Of a stretch of 64,000 bases of DNA, positions 39,261-54,000 are shown piece by piece. This stretch comes from Onchocerca lupi (lineage: Eukaryota; Nematoda; Chromadorea; Rhabditida; Onchocercidae), in the NCBI GenBank assembly GCA_028564675.1, contig JAOVVO010000402.1, forward strand, positions 1 to 64,000, given 5' to 3'. Within the stretch, counting starts at the first letter, position 1, and every line of letters starts with the position of its first letter. Both the position numbers and the translations under genes were made by a program. A model generated the notes under the pieces. The model saw only the letters and a list, made by a program, of their open reading frames with translations. It searched no databases and was not told the origin of the DNA.

Positions 39261-42200
39261 ATGGCTGATAATCAATCACATGGCCATAGAAAAGCAATAG
39301 AACGTAATGAAAAGAAGACATTTGTGTTCGGGTCATCGACACCGCGTGACCTCTCGTACATGTATAGCGTACCTGCAACGTTGCGTACCTACGATTCAAA
39401 AATTAAACCTATAAAGCGGGCAAAGGATGAAACGCTGACACATTATATGCGACAGGCAAGATCTGTCACTCGGAATCAGTCAGGTAAGTGACCTTTCGTG
39501 TTCGAGAATAAATAATTTGCAACTATTACCATTTTTTTCACTGAATATAACCTGGCCAGGACATTTTCATTCAACTGGAACTGTAGGAAGGTTCACTTGG
39601 TCAAGTTTTTAATTCTCTTCCAAACTTGATGAGTTTTTACTATTCTAGCCGGCATATTGCATTGGTTGCTTAAAAATTTATATTCCAATTATTGTCATTT
39701 TCACATCGCAAAAAAATGTCAGATTTTTTTTGACATATTAGAATAAATTATTTTTTGAAAATTGAGAATTGCTTTTAATCATAATTTCGAATTAATTGTA
39801 ATTTTTTTTCCTTAACTATATGACGATTTTTAAATAGAACAGTAATCTTGCTTAATAATGAAGACACATTAAAATGTCTATAAATAACCAACTGCAACAT
39901 TTTTGTTAATATAGACTGTTCTCTACCTTTACCGATTCGAATATTATGCAAGCCATATTGGAGATATCAGAAGAATAAGGTGAAGGATGATATGAAATAG
40001 ATCTAGGATTACCAAGAATGTAAAGTTTAGGACTTAGAAACTGATGTTTGATCTAATAGGCTAGTGCAAATATTTGCCAAGTTATGAAAAAGCAAAGAAA
40101 TTCAATAGCACTGTGACTTTGCATACTTTTTTTTAAAGTTTCAGTTATTCCAATTTTTTAGAGCCACTCTTAAGTTAAAATATTGAAATCAGAGAAGAAT
40201 AAGTCATTTTGATTCGCTTAAATGAAATCTTCAAATTGATAAAAATCTTAAATGCTTTTGCATTTCTACAAGATTTTTGAGAAATTTAGGATGGGCATTC
40301 TCTAAATTAATATTATCAATAAGCTAAAATATTCCCAATGAGCAATACCAAAAGAGACAGAGATTAATTTTGAGATTCCCTTTTATTCCAAAAAATTGGA
40401 AATTTGAATTTTCATAGATTATACTATCTCTGATTTTGAAATATCAAAACCAAAAACAATTGTTTCCATTTATAAAAAAGTTGCTTGTTCTGTTCATAGT
40501 TTCTGGCAGTATCTATATCAGTAGCAAGGTAACAAATTCTAAAATTCTCAAAAGACTAATTATGATTTGAGGGTTCTAGTAAAATTAACGTATTTCTTAT
40601 TTTTCCGGAAAAATTATGCACTCTTTTTCTGATTTCATTGAGTCATTTATTTCATATGCTATTACTTCCTTCATGACTGTTCTATAGTTAACCAATATTT
40701 TGCTTGGGAAGTTTCAGCTTTCACTTTCAAATGTCATTTCTGAGCATGCAAATAGAATCAGCCTGGTAACTTCTCGGAAATATCGGAAAAGTTTCTTCCG
40801 GTTTTGCTCAATATGTCCACTTATTGCTTACATCGCTTTCCAACAATATCTTTTCGCAAAATTGAAATTCGAAATATCATCAATAGATGATATCATCAGT
40901 AATGATATTGTGAAAGATTGAAACCTGGTTCAAACCTTTCCGGAAAAATTGGGCAATTTTTTATAACTCATCACCTTTAATTGTTCATATTCGATATGGA
41001 ATTTGCATTCTAATTGATCAAAAGATATTGTTGGTTATACATAATGTTGCTTATATCGTCAAGAAAATTCCGAAGCGTAGAATTAGAAACAAAAAAGAAA
41101 AGTAGAGAAAAAATAGACTCGTGGTAAATGCACAACTTTTAGGGAAAGTTCGACTTCTTTCAAATGTCAAGCATTTTGTTGTTTCCTCATCAAAGCAATC
41201 TGAAGTTCTTTTAAAGACGTAAGATTTTACTACACTACGTGGAAACTTAAACTTAAACTAAGACGGACGTCAAAAAAAATAGCCGAAATGTCATGTCATT
41301 TCGGTCTTGAAATAAGACAAAGAAGAAAATTTTATAAATGTAAAAGCAATTTTACTGTGTGATTTTGGAGTTAAAAGAGTTTCCGTACATTTATTGAAAA
41401 TTGCGCAGTACTCCTTTCATTTCATTGAATATTTTGAAAATATCAATGATAGGGACGGAAAATAGCTGTCAAAAGGACTGAAAAAGTAAATAAATCGAAA
41501 TATGCTATTACAATTTTCAGTTATATTTATTGCTGTGGAGAGGGAAAGGAAAATGTTTACTTTGTATTTTAAAGATTAAAAGCGAAAAAAATTGTGCAAT
41601 ATAACGATGGTGAAACAACCCAATAATCTTTTTGGCTATTTGGTTGGGCCAATCAAATTTTCTATTTCTTTCGAGATTTAATAGTTAATGCACGAAAGCT
41701 TAGATTTTTTCAAACTATTTAACTACATTCAAGAGTAATGAAAATTTTAACGGCACGAGTCGAGACTAGTATCATTAGGCATCTTATAGACTAAAACGAA
41801 TAATAATGTTAGTATTTCGTCTTTTCTTTCATCCATCAATTCAGTTTTCTCTAAAAATTATTGAATTAAAGAATATATTTGAATTTTTTATAAAAATATC
41901 TCGGGAGATTGTATTGTTTCTATTTTGATTTCAAAAACATGCAATTCCGTCAATTTCTGAAAATCCTTATTTCGAAAATCGTTTTTAAAAAATAAATCTT
42001 AAGTACCATTTCAATGGATTCCTCTGTGTGGATTCATGCAATTTAATTGCAGGTGATATAGCTATTCTTTTTTTTTCCTGATTTCAAATGCACAACTATT
42101 GACATTTCTCCTTTCTCTTCCCTTCTTTAATTTCTTCTTTCTTTCTTTCATCGTGCCATAGGCTTATTTTTCGATTTGAGAAGTGAAAGTTGCAAGAAAA

Positions 42201-43926
42201 GGGAGAGAAAATTTTTAAAAAAATTTAAAATTAAAAGACGATCGCCCAGCTGATTACTAAAGCTTATATACTACAAGTAAGAGAAGAGATCGAAAAGTAA
42301 ATTGCTAAAGGTTGGGAAATTTTGAATTTTATTGTTAAACTATTAAAAAGTTTCTTGCTACTGTCAACTGTGACAGTCAGATTAGAGAAACATGTTGATA
42401 AGTGTTAGTAAACTGATAAGCAATAAATGATGATGATATGAGAGTGATAATGGAAGCATTGCTAGACTGTTAATCATTCCTTCATTTAGATAGTTAAAAG
42501 TTATTGATTGATTTATTGTTTGAGTAGGAAAAAGAATAAATAAAATGTGATGTAAATATTGACAAATCCAATTCGAGTTCAAATTATCTTTTCAGGAAGT
42601 CGAGATGGTTCTAGAGATCGAGCTGTACGTGGAAGGTTTGCATTTGGCTCGTCAACACCACGTATCATGTCACATTTATGCGACACAACAAGAAAGTATT
42701 CTGATGACAGAATTAATCCACAAGTTGGACGACGATCCTACACAACACCAACCTTTCCAACACCAACGCGCTCTAAAACGGGTACCTTTTCTACTGAGAC
42801 TTTTCCTTTAATCAAATAATTTGTTCACTTCAATAGAAACTAATATTTTAATTAATTTAAATTTTCAACTAATTTCGAATTGCCATCACTAATTAAGAAC
42901 ATCCATATCAATATTAAGAAAATTTCAGTAACTACATCATTTCATGTTCAAAAGAACCGAATCAATGAAATTACCCAAAAGTCAAGTGGAATGGAAGAGA
43001 AAAGGGTGACGAGCAAGAATATATGTCGAGTGCAATCTACAAGTCATCAATCGAAAGAAGGAAGTGAAGATTTCATGAAAAAGAAACTTGAAACGAAGAA
43101 TGATAAAACAAAATCGATGAAAAAGGTCATTGCTAAAGAGAAGCAATCAAAAAATGAAAAGGCTACTGGAAGGAGAACTTCTGTAGAAAAAGGATTGGAG
43201 AAAACTGAAGAATCAAAGAAAGCTGGATTCGGAAACGAAAGTGAGAAGTGCTTGCTTTTTAAGGAACAGAAACCGGCAGCAACACTTGCCGAGGAAATAC
43301 AGCTCCTGAATGCTAGTACAGCTGAAAATGAAGCGAAGATTCCTCCTGTGGAATCGATATCTGGAGAGAAAATGGTAAAAGCAGTTGCAGGAGATAATAG
43401 CATCACAAAGGCGTCAGGAATGGGAAGTGGGATTATTCAGACTGTGCATGAGGATTCAGAAGAAAAGAATCAACCAAGATCAATTGGGCAAGGTTACTTA
43501 ACGGATTCATTTTCAAACATTTCAATCAAAAAGAATCATGTTGATACAGATGCAAAATCAGATTCTGAATACAACAATGAAGCAAGACGAGAGTTTTCCA
43601 TTAATTCAAGATCCGAAGAATGCAAACCGTTTCCTTCCATGGAATCATATAATGCTGCTCCCACTGCTATCATTACTGATTCTGCTACTGCGAAATTATC
43701 ATCATCATCATCAGTTCCCGATAAGACATTTAGCCTATCTAATGACAATGGCAAACTAAAAAATGATAAACAATTGCATTGCCCAGAAAATTCAGAAGAT
43801 GAGATTAAAGATCGAGAAACAGTGTCGAAAAATTCGAATGATAAACAAATTGATTTAGAATCAGAGCAATACAGGTTGTCGAAAATAAGCGAATTGATTC
43901 CTGAAAATTTGCATCAGTTACAATGA
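39261..43926 (+). CDS. Unknown 468-residue protein with two FGSSTPR motifs
   Basis: Three exons (39261-39483, 42596-42781, 42929-43926) join in frame across a 3.1 kb intron and a short one. The protein is hydrophilic, with no signal peptide or membrane segment. Its notable part is a near-repeated motif: FVFGSSTPRDLSYM at residues 21-34 (exon 1) and FAFGSSTPRIMSHL at 89-102 (exon 2). Basic Arg/Lys-rich sequence surrounds both, and a TPTFPTPTRSKT stretch follows. The long last exon encodes Lys-, Glu- and Ser-rich low-complexity sequence, probably disordered. I do not recognise the family; the conserved motif suggests a short protein-binding element, perhaps cytoskeletal, but that is a guess. 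The ATG at 39261 is the first in frame after the acceptor. Confidence 0.75.
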
Positions 43927-46553
43927 TCCTACAGCATTCAACAAGCAATCTCAGCAAATAGATGGCAAGCATAAAATAATTTATAACCACAACTATGAAT
44001 ATTATCCTGAAACTCCAAGAGAACAAGAATGCATACGCATAGATGTTGAGAAAAGTGATAATAAAACATTTGAGTGAAAAAATTTGGAAATTTCCATAAA
44101 TGAGAAGGAAATCTGAAGATGTTTTTGCGCGATGAAATTTACACACAAGTTTCCTGGGATTTTTTGAAATCTTCTAGATGACGGCAAAGATTACCGATCT
44201 TCGGATCTTCGTCCTACTTTGTCTACGATATATTTATTTTAATTTATATATTTATAGCTATTATTCTTCATAACTTTGCAGGTTTTTTTTAAGTACTTGA
44301 AATTTCATTTTTATTAAATTAATGAGAATCCTCATGGGATGCTTCAAAAATCGATGACGAATCTATCATGGCAACAAAAAAGTTTACTGATGTGTCCGAC
44401 TGATCATGAAACATAAAAATAAAGCTATTTTAAAATATCCGAATAAGATAATTAAAAGAATCAATAAATCTTTTTGCCAATATTGCTGTTTATTAAAATA
44501 TTCTAAAAATTATCAGGATTTACTCATTTAAACTGCCAGATTAAATCTAAAATAATGCTTATGCAACGTAAGTGTAGTAGAAATTTCATTAAAATTAGAA
44601 AACCTATATTTGAGGTAAGAGATTTAAATGATTTCGTGGATAATTGATTTCGATATTTCCAGTACTACGACAAAACTGAGATTTTCTTTGGGGAATCTGA
44701 AATTGAGTTAAATAGATAAGTTCTTTAATTTGAAGTAATTTGGCTAACTTAATTTTACCTTATAATCAATGGAAGATGTATTACTTTTCCTGAAATAACA
44801 CTTTTTCTAAACTTCAGAAGTATCACAACAATAATTCTTTTTTCTTCCCAAAAAGAGAGAAATCGATCGATTTGGAGGAGGGGAAGATGATATTTTATTT
44901 CTGTTTTAAGACCAAAGAAAAGCGACATTTACGGTTTGACTGACGTAAATAAAATTCAGTAAAAATATACTAAGGAGGAGAAAGAGGAAGAGTAGAGCGA
45001 TAAAATAAATGAAAAAATTTTCTCAGACATGGATACAACTAGTTTTGGGACAAATAGAAAAAAGGCAATTGAAACCAAAATTTTAATAAATTTTCGATTC
45101 TCAGTTGAGCGTTTACCCTTATTAAATATGCTAAATTGGCAAGCTTCTCATTCCAAGCAGTATTTTTTAGAATTCATTCTCTTTCCATTCGATTATTGAT
45201 CCTTCTGTCATTATTTATATTCTCAAAAAATTAAAACGCCCTGCAATGAAGAATTAGTTGTCCGAACAGTAATTTCTCACAGCTTCCCATCAATGGAACA
45301 ATTTACAAACATAATATGTTCATAGATCGCCAATGCTCATCATACTTCGTCATTTGGCATCATGGCAATTTTTTCAGATTTGGGATATTTCTTGGAGATA
45401 CTTTTTTTTAGAAATTATATCTTTCCTCATTCGAATTAAAAAATGGGTCAATTGAGCTGGATGAAAATATCGTTTTCGTCTCAAGGGAGAAGTGAAATGT
45501 TGTTGTATTTCGTTTCAATGAAGAAGTGAGGTGTTGCAGGAAATTCTTTGTTTCCGATTTCTTATTTATTACCCATAATTATTCTTTCATTTTAATGTCA
45601 AAATCTCTAGTGAAACGGATCATCTTTTTAGATGAAACATTTAGGTATTTTGAGGAGTCAAAACTGGCTTTGTACTGCAGCGAAGCAATAATTTGCATTT
45701 CATTCTCTATTTTCCAAAAGGAAGATTACGTAATCGAAAACATTAAAAATTTGTCACCTTAAACAAGCCACCTAAGCCATTTATTTGCAAACAATATAAC
45801 TGATACAGCGAAAATAAAAAAAAAAAATACATGGCAATAAATTGAAAAATTACACATTAATAATCAACTGCTGAACACAAATGTAAGTTGCCTATACAAT
45901 GATACCAAAACTCGATGAAATAAGTGAAAATAACTAATTCCATTTCTTACCGTTTTGTAGAAGTCATTTCTTAATTCCATCTTCACACCAAACAATTTCC
46001 GAATAATAATATTACTAAAAGAATATTACTTCTGTTTCTACTTACCATCTTGGGAATCGTGCAAAATTTCAAAAGAATATACAGTTCGTGCAATCGAAAC
46101 TTTCAATTAATAATATCCGAAACTAAAAAAATTAAAAACACTAGATGATAATATCGATAAAAAAAAGGAAGGAAAAGATCAAACTATGGATCTTTTCAAC
46201 TAATTCAAAAAACATCGGTAACTAGTAAAACGGTTGAAAGGCACTTCACGGAATATTAAAATAAAATAAAAGCGTTCATATCAAATTAGATTTTTTGACA
46301 TGAAATATTCTCTGCTATCATTAAGAAAAAAAAAAGGAAAAAAAAATTGATTTATGCATTTTCAACCGAAATATTACAACGTATAACCGAAATCATTATT
46401 TTCGGTTAATTCAAATAAAATAAAATAAGTCAATATATCCTCTGATTACTGGCATCAGATAAGAATGAGAACATGAGTGTTTAAGATGATTAAGTATAAT
46501 TCATTTCACCGAATAAAGTAGAATTAGAATGAAATATAGATTTCGGAAAAAAT
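43927..46553. other. Convergent interval before synergin
   Basis: About 2.6 kb between two converging genes, so it should hold both 3' ends. AATAAA-like sequences are frequent (for example near 44420). No exon with family similarity was found. The frames at 43805-44146 (minus) and 45526-45762 (plus) lack coding character. Confidence 0.5.
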
Positions 46554-49526
46554 TCAGTAATCTTTCAATTTGGGTAGGAACGAATCGACTCGATTAATCC
46601 ATAAATTAGCACACTGCTTATGATATACAGTACCAGTAAATTCAAGTATGGAATTCGGAGAAACGCGTAACAAGCAAATACCACATAATGAGGGAATATC
46701 AGTGCTGACTGTTTCTGCAAATCGATCTGCAATCTCGTTATCAATATTTTTTTCTATGAAGCATTCCAGACTTGCCCATATTTGGTCGATTTTATCAAGC
46801 AGTTCTTTCTGCTTAAACAATTTATCTATCCTTCCTTTTCGTATTCTCATTGTCTGCAAAAATAATTCATCAACATAATTTCTGCAAATATTTTTAGTGA
46901 AATATTTTATTATACTACTAAGTTTGTTTTGCTAAATCAAAAAATGATAGAATTGATATTTACTATGCATTGAAAAATTATTTTTACCATTTTATATCAA
47001 AAAAAAAAAGAAAAAAAAAAAGAAACTGATCAAATTAATCAAGTTTTATCGGTTTCATATTCTTTAAATATAACATTCCAGAAAGTTAACAAGCAGCTGT
47101 TAAATGGTTCCAGAATTTCCTTTAATCAATTATCCATACCATTTTAGACTACGAAGAACAAAGATTATCAACTGCTCCAAAAAATCAATAAAATTTCAGT
47201 TTAAGTGAATTCCGTCCTCAGTATAGCGCAATCTCTCATTTCTTCCTCTCTAATAGTGCACTGGATGTTATTTTAAACCTGTGCATATGCTTCCATTATT
47301 GTCAAATCACTCTGAGAACTCAAGATCACGCAGTGCGGATAAACTTAGTAATGAGAAAAAAATAAACTCTCTAACAACAATTTGTTTGTGTCTCTTCTAA
47401 TTTTTAAAAATATGTACAAAGTATTAACCACCGACCATTTCATGGATTTCTTCAAGTGCATTTATATATCGCGAACCACGTTCGGTATGAACGATCTCTG
47501 CGACATGTGCTGCTGTTGAACAAAGTAATAGTGAATCAGCATCACTTAATAATGCATATGCTTCTTCAATGCAACGCCGCCAAACATAAAGATGTTCTTC
47601 CTATAAAATATCTTTTACAACTAATTTTGATGAAGTCATAATTTCTCATCTTCTTTATTTATCAGCAAAAAAGTTACTTATATCATATAAGGGTTCGCTT
47701 TTCTACAATATTTATTAACCCTGACAAAAACTCTTATAATTTAATACTATGTAATCAAATAAAATTGCGCAAACAAAATATACTTCTCCGTCTTTGCTCG
47801 CATCAGTTATCAATTTCATAGTGGCATAAACATCCGAACCTGAAATTAGAAATTCCTTTCTTGCTAAATAATTTTAATGTAACTATAAAAAGAAAACTTC
47901 TTAGTTTGGAACATGCAGAATTTCAAAATGCCTATAAGTTCAAATCATATAATTTAGTAATCAAACTATTCAATGAGACACTTTCACTATTGTTACTTTT
48001 ATTCAGCTACTTCACTTTTTGGGTACTGATAATTTCGCTATCTGAAGAAATGAACGCTGTCACAAAAAATAGTAAGGAATTGAGGAAATCAAGAAAACCT
48101 CAGAAATTGAGAATTTGAAAAAAAGGCATGAGAAGAAAAAAGAATACTTTGTACTGGTTCTAAAATTTGTGCAGCTTTATCAACACCAACATTTGTCGAA
48201 TTGCTATCACTACAAGGAAACGTCTCCAAATGCAGAGTTTCTGAATTTGATCTTAATATATTAGGAACAACATTCAGAATTTCATCCGGTATAGAGGAAT
48301 TTTGCAATCTACTGCTTGCTGTATTGTTTGCTGATTGATCTACATCTTTCGAAAGAACTTGATTATCCAAATCAGTCGTAACATTGAAGAACTGATTCGA
48401 GGCAAGAGTGACAGGAGCTTGATTTCCAATAACAGTACTATCCATATGTGACGTATCAGTAATGCTAATCGATGGATATGATTGTGAAGCAGGAATCTGT
48501 GTAATGGATACTGCCGTCGGTTGAATAAAATTCGGTGAATTAGTGACAGGCTTGGAAAAATCGATATCTGCGAGAAGCGAAACTGCACTTGATGTTGTTG
48601 TCGTTGCTTGTAGGTTTACTGCTGAAGAATCAGGAGTTTTCTGAATAGTTTTACAAAACCCACCATGCTGTTGAAAAATATTTCCATCAGATAAATGTTG
48701 CACAAATGGTGGGCAAGCTTGGAAATGTGGAATCGGTAGTGCAGACATTGTTGACAATGCCGATAATGGTTGGCCTTTCTAGAAAAAATTTCGTCAAAAA
48801 TTAATTCCAGAAATTTTTTTTAGGTGAAAAGAGGTAATGCATACATTTTGCTGAGTTGGAGTTGAAGAGAGTAACTAATAAAACTCTTGAAAAAAGTACT
48901 TATAATATTCAATTCTATGTACTTGTAAATTTTTTCTCATTTATTTGCATTATTTCTGCACTCGCTCATACAGTTATATTCTCAATCTGTTTGAATTCTT
49001 TTTTGCTACAATTATAATTTACATCCTAAACTGAAAAAAATCTCTTGCACATTATATTATTCTGTTCTGCAGAAAACTGAAACAGCTCTACATACAGTAG
49101 ATTTTCACCACATTAAAAAGTCATTATAAATTACAGGCCAATAAAAACCATCAAAAAGAGAAAATGCTGTCTTGCCTTATTTATCTTGAACTAAAATTTT
49201 CCAAATACTCTCGGATTTGGGATTCCAAATAAAAAGATAATAAGCCAAAGAGAACAAAAAGTTACCTGTATTAGTGCAATAAGCGCTAAGCACGAAAAGA
49301 ATTCTTGTCGTGTAAGCTGACCAGGCATGGTCCGATTCACCAGTGACCATATATTACCGAGTACAGCACGTGGCAGACATGATGTGACCATTAAATTATA
49401 AACAAGTGCTGTATTAGGTAACTGTGATTGGTTTGGAGCACCGCATTTAGCAATAGCTTCTTTGTAGAAACGTGGGACACGATTTTCTTGGAGAAGTGAC
49501 GGCGGTAAAACGCCGCCATTTTGCAT
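46554..49526 (-). CDS. SYNRG: Gamma-synergin homologue (AP-1 accessory protein)
   Basis: Clathrin-adaptor accessory protein expected at the trans-Golgi and endosomes, binding the AP-1 gamma ear and EH ligands. Five exons (49526-49266, 48778-48148, 47839-47784, 47600-47436, 46853-46554) join in frame to 470 residues, much shorter than the mammalian protein. The EH-like domain is at the N-terminus: FYKEAIAKCG, then SCLPRAVLGNIWSLVNRTMP and LTRQEFFSCLALIAL. The middle exon is Ser/Thr/Asn-rich and likely disordered. The C-terminus matches the conserved synergin tail, with YVWRRCIEEAYALL and then CGICLL followed by YHKQCANLWINRV, a probable zinc-binding set of cysteines and histidine. The start could lie further upstream, as no in-frame stop separates it from the acceptor TTTTAG. 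Confidence 0.88.
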
Positions 49527-51042
49527 TATAACACCTAAAAGTGAACAACTAAATAACTATAACAAAACTTGAAAGATCGGCCTCATATCTTTTACTTTAA
49601 TTTGATTCCCTAAAATGAATCAAAACGTGTCTACAATAGTGCAATCCCATATAAAGCCTGAGTTTAAGGAATAAAAATTACCACTAACTGATAACAAAAG
49701 ATTTCACCTGTACCATTCCCTCTGGGGGAAACACCGTTAGCATCAGTATATTCCACATGACCCATAATAATAATTGCCATAAGTCCAACTTTAATGATTT
49801 CTGAACAGTCGCTAAGACTGCATCTTAATGAAGAAAACCTGCAATGATCCATGTAAGTTCTGATTGCAATAATCAGTCGAAGTACTCGTGATGTGTAGCA
49901 CGCTTCAGCATTAAAAATTTCGGATCTGATCATGAATAATACTTCGCCTTAACCATATGAATGTCGATTAATGAAAATCACGACATTGTCCTCAAGCAAA
50001 AAAAAAGAAGAAAACATGAAAAACAAAACAAGAAAATCAAAAAACAGAAACAAACCCACGCGTTCTTCAAAAAAAGTATGCACTGCGAAAAACAAACTTT
50101 CTTCGAAATGTTTGTAAGCAAAGAAAAGAATTTTAATAATCAGTCACAGATAACAATGATAAATAATAATATTAATCCTAATAATGCACTTATAAATGGA
50201 TCTGAAATATTCAACAGAAATTTTCGCATAGACTTTTTTAAAAGAAAAGATGACAGAAATTTTTTCTCCTAATTTTTTCGTTAATATAGCTAAAAACAAA
50301 ACCTAGTTTCCAAAAATGGAATGCAAGTAATTTGAATAATCCCACAAATGAAAAACCTTTCGAAGAGTTTAAAAAGAATGATCAACAATTATTGGGCCCA
50401 TTTTGTTGAAAAACAAGTTTCATTATGCTATAAAAATTTCGCAAGCATTGCAGAATAGCCGATAACAATTTTCAGCTTCCTAAAAAAATTTTAAAAGCGC
50501 TAAATATATAAATATTAAAACTTGGTAAAAGAAATTGAAAGGATAACAAAGCTCACGAATAGGCACCAAAATAACACTTCAAAAATAATTTTTGGTTTCT
50601 TACTAGAATGTTAAAACTTGAAATAGAAATAACGTACAAAACAGGTGGAACATAAAATGTCGGATATGAGAAAATGCTATGAAACTGAACAGCTGAACAG
50701 CGGAGCAAAATTTTATAAGGCATTAAATATAATAAAATAAGCAGAAGTATTAACAAAAATATCCTCACTCCCAGCCTTCATTTTCGAATATGAGGAGCAT
50801 TACAAAATAAATACAGAATCATTTATATAACCAGTTTAGAAAAAGAAGTCTTTAACTAATTAAATAAATACGGAACAATACTCTAAAATCAGGTAAATGT
50901 TCCGATTTCTTCTTCAAAAAAAATTGAGTGACTTCCTATGAAATAAGACCTTTCTTTCAAAAGCAACAATTCAAGATTTTTAATGATACACTCAAAAAAC
51001 TGAGAAAAAGATCCTGAGAAATTGCTTTTAGTTAACAAAGAT
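49527..51042. other. Interval between mig-22 and synergin
   Basis: About 1.5 kb between two minus-strand genes, A-rich on the plus strand (49990-50060). It includes the mig-22 3' untranslated region and synergin upstream sequence. The open frame at 49961-50272 is Lys/Asn/Gln-rich and reads as low-complexity noise. Confidence 0.5.
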
Positions 51043-54000
51043 TCAAATAATTGCCACATCCTTAGCTTTCCGACTGAGCAATAAATTAGCCAGCTGTGCC
51101 TTAGAGGCAAATCCTTCACGTCGACTAAGTAAACAACGAGCATAATCTGAATCCACCAATTCCGGATCACAAACTCGATTGTGGTATCGCAGCCGCAAAG
51201 CTGGCTCAACAGCTCGCATCATGTGGATATCTTGATCACCAAGAAACAGTGATGATAGATCTAATAACACTGATTTACTGTTTAGACGTGAACGAGTTCG
51301 GATGAAATCTGCACCATATAAAGAAAAGACGGAAAAATCCGAGGAATCGAAATGACCTCGATCCTGAAATATATTATACGCGCTTTTGTTCTACAAATAT
51401 TATACTCGCTTATTTTTTCAAAGTATTCACAGAAAAATGTAAACAACTGATTTTAGGGAGTTCAGTTACGATAGTTTCTTTGATCAATTCCACAAGATGA
51501 TAGTCGTGTGAAATATGGCAATCATCAATTTTGCTGACAAAAGAAAATTAATCATGGTTGTTAACCTACTTTATGAACAATAAGTGGCCTTGCATTTCGT
51601 TTAAAGGTAGCATCACGGAACTTGCTCATAAATATATCTCCACCATCCACAAATGTTTTCGGTGCTCGAACTTTTTGGTCGGTTTCACCCATTTCTGCTT
51701 GAGTGTCGATGTTAGAATCTTTCATTTTTGATTTCAATGCTTCATTTGCGCTCACAATTCGTGGATGATATTCAACAAACGGAAGAGGAAAGAAAACCTG
51801 CCAGAAATGTTTACTATAAATCAATTGCTGGTAAAAATAGACGAAAGAACCACAGCAAATGCCAAAAAAAAAAAAAGGATAATCGCAAGTGCATCTAATA
51901 CTATCGCACCAGCTGCACATCAGATCCCAGGATACTCATCTGAAATATATAGCGATCTCACTCAGGAGAATATATACTATGAAAAGTATCTAATCAATCT
52001 CCTATATCATTAGCTGACGGTATGGACAATAGAATTCAGCTTCATTAAGTTTTAAAATATTAAGGAGGTTTACTGTTCCAATGACCGAAAAATTCTTTAC
52101 CTGAAAATGTCTGATAGTATTAATACGCACTCGATCGAGAAATTCACGCTGAATATCAGCATGCGGCGACAATAAGAGATATATCATTTGCTGGCCAAAA
52201 TGATCAACTGCTTCATCCAGTACTGCTGCCGCCAAAACTGGATGACTGCCTTGTTTCAATATCAATAACATTGTTTCTGTTTGCGCTGATTTACACCTAA
52301 AAGAATCGGACAAGTGATGAGATAAAATGATAACATTAAAAATTTTGGGTTCCGAAAAATTATTTTTCTTCTCAATACTAATTCTTCCGCAAAGGACAAT
52401 TTACTAACAACAACATTAAAAATTTCCCAATACCGCATTCTCAATTCAATGATATCGTCGTTGATTAACCGAATGGCGAAAGGATCAACACCACGCACAA
52501 CCACAACGAATCTGGTTTGTCTGTTATCACCAACTGATGACTGACATAGGCTCACATAATGAACTATGAGTCGACGAACAGCGCCCACATCATCATTTGA
52601 TCCAAGCGGTACCAAAATTGTTAAATCAGTATCTTCTTTTACGTAAGGTACCTCAATAAATATGTCTTCTTATGTATGGTACTTTAATAAGATTATATAA
52701 GTACTTCTTCAAACAGTTGAATTTGAACTTGAAGAAGTCGGAAATCATCGATTGGTAGATTGAAAGATGCTGAATTCTTTTATTTTAGATAATAAACAAA
52801 CGAAATAAAATAACTTACTTGTTGTAAAAGTTGATTATTAGATATTATTCGAGTAAGATGAATACGATTCACCTTGCTGCCATCGCTATCACGATATAAC
52901 AAATCTACGATGTAATCCATACCTCGCACTGGATCAAATAAACGATAACCATTCCGAAGTTGCAAAAATTCTTCATCACTCCCTTTACCATTTTCCTCAA
53001 TAAACTTTCGAGCAGCTGCGACTATCTAGAAAGAATTACTCGATATACGAATACAATGATGTGTCCTAGAGCAAAAAAATTTGAATAAAAGCCAAAACTT
53101 CTTGGAAATCTTTATCATCAAATTGCAAAGAAAAAAAGTACAGATTATTAAGTCAATCCTAATGTGAATTTAAAATAGTAGTTTATTATTTACATGTATT
53201 CGCAATTCATCACCTAACTAGAATCTAAAGCATCGAATGACTCTTAAATTTCAATTTTGGTAAGCAGGAAGTATAAAAAATAAATTTATTTAAACATAAA
53301 TCTGGCATACAATAACAAACCTCTTCAATATCCAGTTTATCATCCCCACTCAGTGCGTAAACATTTTGATTCGGCTCATTTTTGAAAATCTCTGTATTTG
53401 TAAAAAAATGCCATTTCGGAACCTGAAAACTAAATTTGTTGTAATTATCTTGACACTAAATTGTATAAACCATCTCATACATTCAATAAAAAAGATTTAG
53501 AAAACACCTGATATCGATCTGGTGCTTTTGAATATGATGGTAAACCAGCTGGCTGCGACGGTCCATCAGTGATATTGTACGATAATGAGACAATTTCAGT
53601 AGATAAATGATCAATTTCATCATCGACACGATTCAATTCAACATTTAAGAAATGCTGATGAAGTGCATGAGCATCCAGATCAGAAAGCAAAGGCGAAACA
53701 CTCAGGGATCTAAACGACACCAGACATTTGTAAGCCTTTTACGAATCCCTGGGAAATATGCTCTTAATCCATAGAAAATATACCTTAATATATTTAATGA
53801 CTATGAGAAGAAAAATTCAGAACTGAGTAAAATCAATCACCGATTAAAATTTTGCAATGAAGACCACCACGCAACGGTATCATGTATCGCTGTACCACTA
53901 CCACTTTCAGATAATCCTTCATCAACTTTCCACCAGCGATATGTCCGACTCTAAATAAATCAACGAAATCAATGACTAAAGAAAAATAATGAAGTAGAAA

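Noticed and set aside
40923..40945. GGTTCAAACC, resembling a tRNA T-loop
   Set aside because: No matching A-box, acceptor stem or anticodon arm nearby. No tRNA was found anywhere in the window.
49664..50272. Frames upstream of synergin, considered as extra N-terminal exons
   Set aside because: No similarity to synergin and low-complexity Lys/Asn content; the EH-domain exon has its own start next to an acceptor.
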